From positions 160,231 to 224,230 of the forward strand of contig JADFUC010002369.1 of the NCBI GenBank assembly GCA_019722365.1: a DNA stretch of 64,000 bases, in the 5' to 3' direction. The DNA comes from Lithospermum erythrorhizon. Lineage: Eukaryota; Streptophyta; Magnoliopsida; Boraginales; Boraginaceae. A program made the translations under genes and the position numbers. The notes under the pieces were generated by a model. It was not told where the DNA came from and did no database searches. It saw nothing but the letters and a program-made list of their open reading frames with translations. Shown here piece after piece: positions 1 through 18,409 of this stretch; positions within the stretch are counted from its first letter, which is position 1; the number at the start of each line of letters is the position of its first letter.

Positions 1-407
1 GTAAACGGTCCGTAATTCATTTAGGATTTTAACTTACTCCTGGAACAAACAGAGTTCGGAATTAAACAACAAAACTGTTGTCCAACTTGAAACTCGCGAG
101 GCGAGATCTTCGCTATCACGATTAACCTTGGTTCGCTTCCCTTGTGTAAATTTTTGCATTTTCATAAGCTCCCTAAACTAAACTCTTCAAGCTCATCGAG
201 ATCCATCAATCTCTTTGCACCGCATCCTTCGATCAAATTTGTGAGATTTCACCGCCTAACGTGCTTTTATGCTCAAGCCCAATCGATGCGACAAGCTTTA
301 CCATAAACAAGACGATAAGGAGACATACCAATAGGTGTTTTAAATGCTAGCTTCTATACGCCCATAAGGCATCATCTAACTTCTTAGACTAATTTTACGA
401 GATGACA

Positions 408-731
408 TCAAGCTTTTCTTAAAATGCACTTAAGCTCTCTATTAGACAATTCAGCCTGTCCATTTGTTTGAGGGTGGTATGGTAATGCAACTTTATGGGT
501 TACCCCATATTTATATAGCAATGTCTCTAAAGCCTTATTACAAAAATGTTTACCTTCATCACTAATGATAGCTCTAGGAGTCCCAAATCTAGTAAACACA
601 TTTTTCTTTAAGAAAGATATGACTACCTTGGCATCATTAGTTTGAAAAGCAGCTGCTTCCACCCACTTGGACACATAGTCCACACATACCAGAATGTACT
701 TATTGGAGAAAGATGATGGAAAAAGACCCAT
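408..731 (-). pseudogene. Gypsy integrase core fragment
   Basis: This 107-residue open stretch is part of the retroviral-type integrase catalytic core. It contains [14 protein letters not shown] around the first catalytic aspartate, [17 protein letters not shown] around the second, and [16 protein letters not shown] around the catalytic glutamate, so the D, D and E positions can all be recognised. The open stretch ends at both sides without the zinc-binding N-terminus or a full C-terminus. It belongs to the minus-strand gypsy element and is a remnant rather than a host gene. Confidence 0.85.
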
Positions 732-1645
732 GCATGAAATCGGAGCATCTCAAACGCCAAACAAGTCAATGTGAAAAATATTAGTAAAGAATTCTATTTC
801 CTTTTATGACACATATTACCTCGCTCTCCGACACAACGATCACATGATTTCACAAAGGTACTACAATCCTTAAATAAAGTGGGCCAATAAAAACCAGATT
901 GTAATACCTTTGCAGCTGTTCGAGTAGGAGCAAAATGACCTCATGCCTCTCGGGCATGGCAATGTTCTAGATGTCGCAATTTCTATCTCGTATACACCTC
1001 CTAATGATATTATCGCAAGACGTAATCCTGAACAAGAAGGGATCATCCTTAAAAAATATTGTTTCACACGATAAAAATTTCTTCTTTTAGTTGGTATGCT
1101 AACTCGTGGTAGCATCTAATTAACGATATAATTAGCAAAATCGCATACCAAGCGATCGATTTGAGTGACTACCAACAATTGTTCATCAGGAAAGGTCTCC
1201 CCTTAATGGGGTGTTTCTTCTAGGGGTGATAGCAATTCTAGATAAATGATCACCCACCACATTTTCTAACCCGCTTTGTCCTTAATTTCTGTGTCGACTT
1301 CAAGTAAAAGTATCCATCTTATCAACCTAAAGCTAGCATCTTTTTGAAAAGCAAATATTTTAATGCAGCATGATCAGTGTATACAACCACATGAGATCCA
1401 ATCAAATATGATCTAAACTTATCCAAAGCAAAAACAACAAAGAAGCAACCCCTTCCTCAAGTAGTAGTGTAATTATTGTACAGCATCATCAAGGGTTTCG
1501 CCGCGATAGTAAATTATCCGAACACCTTCTCCCTTCTTTTGTCCGAGCACCGCACTAACGGCATGGAGACCACTTAAGTGCCGCATATAATTTCGAATGG
1601 GTCGTCCAATCAGTGCACCCACCACCTTAAGCGTAAAATGTAAGT

Positions 1646-2470
1646 TTATGCTTCACACATATTAAAAAGCCTACACACACTCATTAGATATTTGCAAAGA
1701 TGCATCCTTAACATGCAAATCACATAGAGGTTTAGATACTTTGGAAAAATCCTTGATGAAACGCGATAAAAACTGGCATGACCAAGGAAAGTTTTTACGT
1801 CTTTGACACACATTGGTAGAGGTAACTTTTCAATTACATCCACCTTTGCTTTATCAACTTCTATTCCTCTAGAGAAAATCTTGTGACCAAGAACTATCCC
1901 TTCGAACCATAAAGTGACACTTTTCCCAGCCTTCAAGCATGATTTAGTCTCCCTCACAACGCCTACATAACAAGTTCAAGATTAATCAAACAATCATCGT
2001 TAAGATCCAAAAACGTAAAAATCATCCATAAAGACCTTCGATGCATTTCTCTATCGTCGAGAGAATATGGACATCATACATCACGAATGTGGTCGAGCAC
2101 AACATAACCCAAACGGCATTCGCCTAAAAGCGAATGTACCATATGGACAAGTAAATGTTGTTTTTTCCTGATCCTCTGGAGCCACCACAATTTGGTTGTA
2201 TCCTGAATATCCATCTAAAAAGCAGTAGAATGGATACCCAAATTTAATTTTTCTTAGCATTCTGATCAATAAACGGTAGAGGAAAAAATGGTCCTTCCTA
2301 GTTACAAAGATTTAACTTTCGGAAGTCAATACACATTCTCCAAATTTCAATTTCACAATTTGAAGGGTATCAATTCAATTTTATCATTTTTAACCACAAA
2401 GAATACCCCTTCTTTGGTACAACTTTGTACTGACTCACCCAAGCACTATCTCAAATAGGATAAATTATAC
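1646..2470 (-). pseudogene. Gypsy reverse transcriptase / RNase H fragments
   Basis: Two open pieces in different frames cover this part of pol. Positions 2269 to 2081 encode a reverse transcriptase stretch with FLDGYSGYNQI, TFTCPYGTFAFRR and MPFGLC. Positions 1957 to 1646 encode the downstream connection region with GHKIFSRGIEVDKAKVDVI and VKDVKTFLGHASFYR. The F-x-DD catalytic part falls between them in a shifted frame, around 2080 to 1960. Stops and frame changes make this a non-functional remnant of the minus-strand gypsy element. Confidence 0.8.
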
Positions 2471-2499
2471 CGCATCCGTAAGCTTCTTGAGAATTTCAA

Positions 2500-5230
2500 A
2501 TGCCTCTTACCACCTCTTTGAGATTAGGATTTAATCGCCTCGAGGTCGGATAAAGGGATTTGGCACCTCCCCCGCAGTATTCGATGCATGCACAGCCAAG
2601 CGGCTAAGCACTTTAATGTCTGCCATTGTCCAACCAAGCGCCTTTTTGCGCCTCCAAGTACCCCCGAGAAGTTTTTCTTCCCCGCACCTCACCAACAAAG
2701 AAGAAATAACAATGTAATTCATTAGTGCCACGTAAGAAAAAGCATATTTAAGGCAAGGCAAAAAGCCTTCAACTCAAGGGTGAGGCTTTTTCAATGATGG
2801 TATCAACTTCGACAAGATCAGGTCCTAGTTCACATCGCCTTCTACCAAGGAACGTAGAGGGCCTCGATCCATATATACCAATGATAATAAGTTGTCGATG
2901 ACAAGTTCTCCTCTGCATTTGTTCAGCATCCTCGAGACTTTAACTCAGCCTCAGTACGCTCGCACTAACGTATCAACCACATCAATTGAAAACAATCATT
3001 CCGCTATCATGAAACTTTAGTGACTTATGCATGTCAAAAACAACTTGCCTCCCCCTGTACTCTTAAGATTTCACCAGTCCCTTGCTTTACCATCAATAAG
3101 GGTTCTAGTGGTAGCTAGAAAATTCACCTAAAGAATAGCGGATTTCGATCTCGGACATATCGAAAGTACAACGAAATCAAAGCAGGGAAGATAAAAACTT
3201 ATTTCACCTTGTAACCAAAACATTTCTCCTCAAGGACACCATGGCGGGTACACAATAATTCTCGCTAATTGCAAAGAAATGGTTGTACTTTTGACTCTCA
3301 AACCCAACCTACGATGACCGACAAAGGCATCAAATTGATACTTGCAACCTAAATCACATAACGCTTACCAAATTCAATGCCACTGATTGCACAAGTGGAT
3401 TTGTAAACCCCCGGATCTTTAACTTTAAGATTATCATGTACTCACTATTAAGACCGCTTTCATGTTCCTCAAATCGCCTTTTCTTGATAAAACATCTTTC
3501 ATAAACTGCATAATGGAATCAGCTTATGTCTCTCTCGTGAAAAGGAATGTTAATATGCAACTTTTTAAACATATCAAGAAATTTAGCAATTTAAGATCGC
3601 TTCTTTGAAGCCTTTGAGGGTAAGTGAAACAGGGGGCGATTATTATTCGTAACAACATTTATCAATGGAAACTTCCCCGCCGCTAGTATTTGTTTCTCCC
3701 GCGGGTCGCTTGCCTTAAAGGCCCGACCTCAACCTCTAAACTTTTACCATTGCGCAAAGTGATCGTGATGCGGCATGTTCTCGTGGGTTCTTTTTTCGTG
3801 AGTCAGCCGGGAAGTGGAAACCCACATTTCGATTATCTGGAATGCCTCAAATTTTAACCGAATTCCAATTGTCGCTCTACACTCCCCAAGGCCGATCCCT
3901 TATTCTCGTCTTTTTCCCACCTCACTTGAGCACAACCTCTCAATCTTATCCAACCGACTCTTCTGTGTTTCGAACTGATTGATCTTGAACTCGTGGTCTC
4001 ATCACATTTTGGCTGTTACCCAAGAGAATCAGTGGTTCCTTTACAATTATTATTGTAGTTATTGGAGAATGCACCATTCTCACGCCGATTGAAACTTGGA
4101 TGGGGCATTGAACTTGCTCAGGCCTCCAAGACAAAGATAGTTTCATGATTACCACTACATAGAGTACACAGCCGGAACTATACTCCCCTTGCCCACCATG
4201 TCCATCAAGGTAGCCAGTTTAACCGAATTTTAGGGAGGCTAATTCTGTAAGCCCAAATTTTGTCTTTCATCATCTCATGACCCTCAAATGCCCACTCTAC
4301 GAGTATGCTCTAGTGATGTGGTCGTGCTTCATTGGGCCAGATAATTCCTCCACAAGATATAAGCTTCATCGGGCGCCTTTCTCTCAATAAACGCCTCCTC
4401 CAAAGACATCTAATATAGCGAAAGTGCTCGTGTCAACCCATTATGGAAGGTTTGCACCAAATAAGGTCGGGGAAAGCCATGATTGGGACACTTTCCTCGA
4501 GTAGACCTCAAACCGCCTCCCAAGCCTCACCAACCATCTCGCCTTCATCTCATTGAAACAATACAATGTCATTCCTTCAAATTTGGTGGATCTGACGCTG
4601 GTACCGGGCTAAAAACTTTGCACCACTTGCTCCCCATGTGGTCAGCATTCGTAGGATTTTGAGCATTCCACCACTCCTTTGCTCTCCCGTATAGAGAAAG
4701 GAAATAACAATGGGTGATGGTGGAATCACCGGAACACCATTTACTTTTTAGAGTAGCAATTTTATCTCCATGAAATTCTCATTAAATGCTCATTAGGGGC
4801 TCATGACTCAAAGCTACTGAATCATATTGATTCTTTCACATGTTGGATCGCAGTTTTCCAACTCAAAGTTCTTGGCATTGATTAGCGGTGGCCTAAGCAT
4901 GCAGCGCTAACCCTCTAACGTAGGCAATGCATAATCCCTCAAAGCTCATCCGAGGGAAGCCACGCCATCCCCATGAACATCAATCACCATTGGGTAGTAT
5001 TGGGTTATTATTGGCCACGGTAGATGAACTTTCAATGCTTTCTTTGAGTCTCGTGACTAGTTTCAATGTTTTCTCAATCTCCTCGGATCAAAGAAAAATT
5101 CTCCAAAAATGATGAAATGGTCATGACTAAACAATAAATATAATAAAAAGAGATAAATCTAGCTAAAACAATAATATAATAAAACTAGCTAAGCTATGAA
5201 CCGAAATTAAACTAATATTAGTGTAGTATC
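2500..5230 (-). pseudogene. Degenerate gag/protease region of the gypsy element
   Basis: Between the primer-binding site and the reverse transcriptase, where gag and protease belong, I see only short open stretches on the minus strand (for example 3946-4155 and 2531-2761) and no clear zinc knuckle or protease active site. Position and orientation, rather than sequence motifs, are the reason for the call. No separate host gene is visible in this stretch on either strand. Confidence 0.5.
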
Positions 5231-5235
5231 GAAAT

Positions 5236-5249
5236 CGCAACGGCGCCCA
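5236..5249 (-). other. Primer-binding site, tRNA-Asp type
   Basis: The minus strand reads TGGGCGCCGTTGCG just inside the LTR. The core GGCGCCGTTGC is complementary to the 3' end of plant tRNA-Asp, the primer commonly used by Athila/Tat elements. One extra G relative to the usual TGGCGCCGTTGC is probably decay. Confidence 0.6.
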
Positions 5250-5253
5250 ACTC

Positions 5254-6430
5254 TGACAACACCAATTTATGCTCCTGCTCTAGTCCGGTCGTGTCAAGTA
5301 GTATAATGAATAAGAACGAGTATCGTCTCACAAATTCCAATATACTAAGTACTAGGCCTTTTTCTTAATCCTTAATTAACTAATAATTAAATAGTAAATT
5401 TTTATCTAGACTATTTAACTAAATTGACTAAGCAATTAAATTAGCTAATAACTCGAATGCAAAAAGTAGTGGGACGATTTTTGGCCATTCGGCGCATAGT
5501 CGCGGCACATGATTTCATCGGATCTTTTATTCAATTTAACTAGTAGTTACTTATTAGTTCATAACAAAAGCATTCATATAATTGATATTACTTCTCGCTA
5601 ACACTAAATTAAGTCTCCTAAGAAACTAACTATATCTCTATGTGATAGCTTAAAAATAGATCTTCTTAACAAATATACATGGTTATTAAATTGCACAATT
5701 TATTATTACCTATATCTCTCATGGTAAAAGTGAAACATGTGTTCTCGATTATTAATCTCTGTAAGTGACAACCCTATTTCTAGCAATTAATCACTTATAT
5801 GAACGACTTAATACCGATATCAAGATAGTTAAATGTATTAATTATAACAATAATTATGAACCTGAAATTAACTCCAGTTAAAATCAAATCATCCGATCCA
5901 ACTGGTTATCATGGTCCCGACTAATAATAAAAATTAGTTCATAATAAAGACATAAATAAATACATGAAATTAATGGCATTCATCCTTAACAATAAAAATA
6001 ACTTGAATTAAAAATATTCAAAACCAATTAAAAGTAATCAACTCTAGCTTTATGCACAATCTCAGAATTGGGATTTCTCAATTTCTTGCCAACTTCCAAT
6101 GGTGCGCCAAAAGCTCCAACAAAGTTGATGACTTCTTTTCTGGAAATTCAGAGATATCTTTTTTTACTCTAACTTCTCCTCTTTTATAGGTTACCATAAC
6201 CTAATATTGATGGGCCGAATCCCTATTCTTGGATCATGACTCATATAACCCTTAGTGGACTGCTCATATCTTCAATTCCAGGCCCGATTCCTTCACTTTA
6301 ACCGATAATTGCCTAAACTCAAATAAAACGAAAACAAGTGCAAATTATATCGGATTAAGGTAAAAATAACATCGCTCTAATACGTAATTGGGGTGGCCTC
6401 AAAACACTATATAATAAACAATTTATCACA
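5254..6430 (-). repeat. LTR of the gypsy element (probable bounds)
   Basis: On the minus strand the segment starts TGTGATAAATTG at 6430 and ends TTGTCA at 5254, followed after four bases by the primer-binding site. That gives TG...CA ends and about 1.18 kb. Only one copy is in the window, so the bounds rest on the terminal dinucleotides and the primer site and could be off. The bases right of 6430 read GTGGGGG on the minus strand, like a polypurine tract, which would normally lie beside a 3' LTR. Confidence 0.5.
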
Positions 6431-8027
6431 CCCCCACAATTTAAGTTCTGCTTGTCCCTTCCTTAATTCAAGATAGTCTATTTTTTTTTTCAATTGTATA
6501 CTATTCTCCCTCTCAATGTTGAAAAAGATTGATATATCACATTGAAAAAATTACTTTGATAAATTAATTTTAATTTTATATTTCCAAATATATAGATGTA
6601 CATACCTTCCGGTATATAATAATTCACAAAAAGTCATTTGTGCATAGTAATCGAGAATATATGACGACGCAAAACCGGAGGGTGTAAAATATATGGCTTT
6701 ATGACCAAACCAACTATATCGAGTTTTATAATAATTTGACATAATGCAAACAAGTGTTACTACATAGTGTAACATTTCTCAATGATCAATTGGGGTATCA
6801 GATGTAATTCAATGTGTCCCACAACAATTCGAGTTTACACCATTGCCTCATATAAATTCTTCAAACTCTTAATAGTTTATTGACTCTTCAATGAGTTTCC
6901 AATTAAATATTCAATCATTCTTTCGCATCGTAACTAATCCTCGAATGGTCTAACCGTTGAAGTCAAATAATAAAATTTATCACAATTCTCAAACTTTAGG
7001 TTTGAAAAAAAATATTTTGGTATACAAACATGTTTGTTACTCGTATAATAATATATTAGCACTTCCAGAGCCTTCAATTGATTTTGCTACACTTTTGACA
7101 AATATTAGCTCTTTTGGAGCCCTTTATTTTGTTGCCTCAATGCCAGAGATAATTTGGCATATTTTTGAAACTGCTTAGATTCCTTTCGTACTTAATAATA
7201 TGGTGCATCTCAATAGGATATTTTGAGGCACCAATTTGTTAGTCTGCTTCAAAAGCATCTACCAATTTTGTATCGCTCGGTATTGTAATAACACTCGCTT
7301 GTGTTATTAGATAAGAAAAATATTTTTTATCTTTTTAGGAATGTACGAGTTGCTATACTACGCTGCTAAAGCATATTTCTCTTTATCTATACTGTTTTAG
7401 TAATCATATTAAAATTGAAAATCATACACCGTAAGTTTTAAAAGATAAAGCCACACAAGCGACTACTTAAATACAAAATCTTTCCCTTAGCTTAACTAAC
7501 TCAGACATGTATAATCAACTACGACAGTGAATTCATTGTTCCTTCAAGAAATTGAGTATTCAAGACACATCAAAATGTTCAAAGATATTTAGTCTTCTCG
7601 ACTAATTATAATTCAAAATTCTCAGCCTTTTAATTGCGAATCCAAGTATTATGAGTATAAATGTTAAGTGAATTAGTCTTCGACTAATAATCAACTAAAT
7701 TTTCTCCTACTAGCTGTGAGATTATAAGGATAGAAAATAAATATTTTTCGTAGTTTCCTAGATTAATAATAATATATCTCTCGCATTCACATAATACTCA
7801 TACAAATAGATCTCACATTAATTCACATGATAATAAATTCAACGATTATATATAAATATAATAAGTTTCTATACATGTATTCTAGACAAATATATATCTA
7901 ATAATTAACGAACCATAATGTTTCGCATGTGGGATTTAATAAAACTAATTTTATCGAATTAATAATTCTTTTGAGGACTTTAGAAAATATCATTTTTAGC
8001 CAAAGGTATAGTATTTTGACAGTGTTG
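6431..8027. other. AT-rich stretch, possibly the 3' part of a second LTR element
   Basis: No gene is supported here; the short open stretches at 6551-6775 (-) and 6957-7178 (+) look like chance. The first 40 bases, read on the minus strand, give a 'ggacaagcag...aattgtggggg' pattern like the region just before the 3' LTR of plant gypsy elements. This suggests that retroelement-derived sequence continues rightward. I cannot place its right border; it may reach close to the stress protein promoter. Confidence 0.35.
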
Positions 8028-8036
8028 TATAAAAAA
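8028..8036 (+). promoter_or_regulatory. Probable TATA box of the universal stress protein gene
   Basis: TATAAAAAA lies 40 bases before the ATG at 8076, at a distance that leaves a short 5' untranslated leader. The call rests on motif and position only. Confidence 0.4.
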
Positions 8037-8075
8037 GGACAAGACTAATTCCTAGCTTGAGGAGAAGAAAAAAGG

Positions 8076-8821
8076 ATGGAGGGGGAGCAGACGGAGATAA
8101 TGATAGGGGTAAACAAGTCGAGCCTAAAAGGGTACCCAGAGGCAGCAATAAGCAGCAAAGCAGCATTCCAGTGGACGCTGAATAAAATAGTACGGTCGAA
8201 TATCAAATTTTTGGTGACCCAAATGTGCAAGTCCCCGATGAAGATGGTATTTTCCCCCTCGCTTTGATTTGTGTTTTGGAATGTTGTTTTGGAATGAGCG
8301 TGTTGTTTGCAGGTTTTGATGACGCGGACAGCATTTATGCATCCCCTGATGATTTTAAGACCGCAAAGCAGAGGGACAAGATTAGAGGAATTCATTTGTT
8401 GGAGTACTTTGTCAAGCGTTGCCACCAGATTGGGGTGTGTTTTCAATTATAACTTTTACATGTTCGATAAAATTAGTTTTATGCACTTATTATGCTTCTT
8501 TAATTATTAGGTTGCTTGTGAATCTTGGATAAGAAAAGGTGATCCAAAGGAAGTCATATGCCATGAAGTCTCACGTCTTAAACCAGATCTTCTTGTTGTG
8601 GGTAACAGGGGCCTAGGTCCTTTCCAGAGGTTCATGCTCATCACAATAAATTACTTATATTGCTTTAATTATGTATTGAATTTTCAAGTATTTGCTTCTG
8701 CAGAGTTTTTGTGGGAACTGTTAGTGAATTTTGTGTGAAGCATGCTGATTGCCCTGTGATCACAATAAAGCGCAGCGCCGAGGATACTCCTCAGGACTAT
8801 TTAAAATTTGAAACAATTTAA
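8076..8821 (+). pseudogene. Universal stress protein (USP-A family), four exons, frame broken in exon 1
   Basis: Family knowledge: small cytosolic USP proteins with a Rossmann-like fold that bind ATP and take part in stress responses. Exons: 8076-8246, 8313-8434, 8511-8629 and 8704-8821, with GT-AG introns of 66, 76 and 74 bases. The ATG opens with MEGEQTEIMIGVNKSS, and exons 2-4 read DDADSIYASPDDF, CHEVSRLKPDLLVVGNRG, GPFQR, then VFVGTVSEFCVKHADCPVI, which carries the C-terminal nucleotide-binding pattern G-x-V-S-x-x-x-V. The frame from the ATG runs to about 8220. The expected VQVPDEDG can be read only from 8225 in another frame. The spliced length is 530 bases, not a multiple of three, which fits one missing base. 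It may be a decayed allele, a pseudogene or a sequencing error. The 3' ends converge with the MDAR gene. Confidence 0.8.
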
Positions 8822-8957
8822 ATGTTTACTGTGTTTCCATATGGTCTGGTATGATATATGGAAGCCAAAGGATATTTATTTATTTTGCACATCCCTTAGG
8901 ATACATGAATAATAATAAAGCAGGGCATCAACAATGCCATTGAACCATGCACAATCA

Positions 8958-15894
<6,937 letters not shown>

Positions 15895-16449
15895 TAGGGA
15901 TGTTTTCGGTTCGGTTCGGTCGGTTTTTCCTATTTTTTTGTGTGAAACCGACTCTATCGGTTTTCTAATTATACAAACCATTTCGGTACGAAATTAATTC
16001 GGATTGATCGGTTCGGTTAAGGTCGGTTTTCATGCGGTTTCGGTTCGGTTCGGTCGGTTTTTCGGTTTTATTAACAAAATAGACTATTCAAACACATTCA
16101 CCAATTAATTTCACCAAATGCATGATTGTAAATTAAAACAGAGTACTAATAATTTCAAATAAACAGAGTACTAATAATTTTGTTAATACTAATAATTTCA
16201 AATTAAAATATGTTTCAAACAAGCCACTAAACAAATCGCTTTCTCGAATAGTTTATCGCCAACATATCACATGTGGATGATGTAATTCATTATTACTTCG
16301 ACAAGTAGCTACTGCTCATCGCATCTTCATCATCTTCATTACCTACATCAAAATAGGCATAAAACACAAAACATAAATAATGAATAAAAATTGAAGAATA
16401 TAATTATTAGAACACCACCAATTATAAATGGATCATTTATTATTTACCT

Positions 16450-16690
16450 TCATTCTCCTTCTCTTTTCTTTCCACCTCTTCCAATTCACTCCTAAGGCAT
16501 ATTGGGGCTGATTTTGTCCTTAGCCAATTTTGTGTGCAAATCAAAGCTTCAACAGTATCAGGTAGTAACCTACTCCTAAAAGGATCGATAACTCGCCACT
16601 GCATCTAAATGCAAATTGTATAACGGTTGATACAGGTATAGCCAAAACATCTTTTGCAACTTTGGAAAGTATAGGAGAAGACTTGACATA
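16450..16690 (-). pseudogene. hAT transposase C-terminal (dimerisation) fragment
   Basis: Read on the minus strand in shifting frames, this gives SKVAKDVLAIPVSTV, then VEALICTQNWLRTKSAP and a charged tail rich in glutamate. Both peptides are the hallmark of the hAT C-terminal dimerisation domain (family form: IARDVLAIPVSTVASESAF ... EALICTQNWL). Further right, the minus strand at about 16740-16915 yields ILNLIIKKKG-like and STDNASS-like words that match the conserved middle of hAT transposases. Stops and frameshifts interrupt it throughout. Confidence 0.75.
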
Positions 16691-16880
16691 CCTAATCTAT
16701 TATTTTTAATTTTTAAATTGATTCACTATGTTCTTTCTTCAACCTTTCTTTTTATAATCAAGTTTAGAATATACCTCACATATCTCACATTTATATGTCT
16801 ATTCCCCTAAAGGTTCTATTTTTCAGCTTAATATTTTTCCTCAAGAAATCAACAATAGTATCATTGAGCTAGCATTATCA

Positions 16881-17851
16881 GTTGAAATCAATGAAAATTG
16901 ATTCCTCTTATTTCCGTTGCCACAATTGTATCAATCTACTTACCGGGTCAAGCTAAATGCGACATCGGAAACTTAGTGTTCACCTTAGTAATCTTTATAT
17001 TACTAGTGTAGGTTCCTCATGATAATGTAAATGGGATTATGAGCGATTTCTAGATCTTACTCATTAATCGTTAGTAATAATATAAATTTGGTCAATTCAT
17101 TATTATACAACCCGACTATTATCCGAGCCTGTAAGGTCAGCCACGCTACGCTGACGCTTGAATTATATTTCATGTATGAAATTAAACTACATTTTCTAAA
17201 TTGAGAGTTGATTGTAATCAAATCTAATATTCCACTGGGATTTTACATTGATAATGTAAATATAATTGAAAGTTGAATCCTAAATTTCAATTAATTAAGT
17301 CAATTGAATTAATTTATAGTTAGTTGAGCTTCTTTAGTAACTTGTTAGTTACTATTAACAACTTGTTAGTGTTTGATTTTACTTCTACCGCTTAATTTTC
17401 AATTTAACGGGTCGCCTCAGCCAAGTTATTCGGTTGAGCTTAGGTTTGGACTCTATATAAGCTAAGCTTATTAGGTTGAGTAGTGTTTTTGATGAAATGA
17501 AAAAGGCCTAGCCTCCTCCTTTCTTGGTCAAATATTCAAGTGGAAGAATTGGCAATTCTCTTTGATTTTTCATCCAATCAACCATGTTCTAGCAAACACA
17601 AATGGATTCAACCTTCCTCGGTGTGTACTTTCAACTAGAGGCACTACATCTTCAAGTGCTCAATTCACGGAATTCAAAGGAGGCTTCTCGTGGAAAGATT
17701 TGGAGATGACTTCCCTCACTGCATCTCTGTAAGAACTCTTGTATTCATAATTGTTAATGATGTGTTTTAGATTAATTTATATCATTTTGAGGATCCGGAA
17801 TGTAAGGAATTTGGTGGTTATCACAAATAAAATTCATACTAGATTCTAACA
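16881..17851 (-). repeat. Left arm of a ~1-kb inverted repeat inside the hAT element
   Basis: The inner end, on the minus strand, starts TGTTAGAATCTAGTATGAAT, identical to the start of the right arm at 18410 on the plus strand. Similarity continues outward through 'aggatccggaatgta', 'agtaactaacaagttactaa', 'cattgataatgtaaa' and 'gaacactaagt' to the transposase-like words near 16881. The arms are diverged by point changes and small indels. I see TATA-like words (ttatatag) about 370-430 bases from the inner end. Confidence 0.75.
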
Positions 17852-18409
17852 TTATCTACTATTACGCCAAAATATCTTGAATCCCCTAACTCAACAAACA
17901 TTCCTCTCTATATATTTTCCAATTGTATGTGTCTTGTGATTCTCAACAACCTTAAAGTTTATAATCTTTTTTCAAAGATTCATTGATCAACATATAATGA
18001 GCCGTGAGACAATATATAGTTCAAGTTTTTGCATGAGGTCCAACAATACGTGGTTAAACAAATTCCTCTTTACCCTGTGAGCTCTCTCAAATGCTTTTTC
18101 TCATTCTCATGTTAGCATGTAATCATCTTATACCGCCTATTGTGGAACAATGAAGTTTGGCACAATCTTATCTTATCAACCTCCCTAAATCTCCCCCTTC
18201 AACTACATCCTAAATGAGTGCTCACTAATTATGACTATTTCAACTATCAACCTTTTAATTTCTTTTAAAGAAGAACATTTACTAAAGTTCTTATCACTTT
18301 TAATAGTGAAACCATCAATTACAGGCGTTGATTTTTACCGAAGTGTACCTGTGATCCTTGCATTTGTTCATCATTATATGATTCCTGCGCCAAGTAGTGC
18401 CGTTGTTCT

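Larger units (their letters stand above)
1..6430 (-). mobile_element. Decayed Ty3/gypsy (Athila/Tat-type) LTR retrotransposon, left end cut by the window
   Basis: Read on the minus strand, the order is LTR (6430 to 5254), primer-binding site (5249 to 5236), a gag/protease stretch with no intact frame (about 4950 to 2500), reverse transcriptase pieces (about 2470 to 1640) and an integrase piece (731 to 408). The reverse transcriptase shows CFLDGYSGYNQI, EDQEKTTFTCPYGTFAFRR and MPFGL, wording typical of plant Athila/Tat elements. The primer site core GGCGCCGTTGC matches the tRNA-Asp complement used by that group. Every domain is broken by stops and frameshifts, so the copy should be inactive. 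The far LTR would lie left of position 1. Family assignment is from these motifs and was not tested by a search. Confidence 0.85.

Noticed and set aside
4927..5112. Plus-strand 61-residue open frame
   Set aside because: Antisense to the gag region of the gypsy element.
8045..8446. 133-residue open frame on the minus strand over the stress protein gene
   Set aside because: It is the antisense of USP exons 1-2 and crosses their intron; it has no family resemblance.
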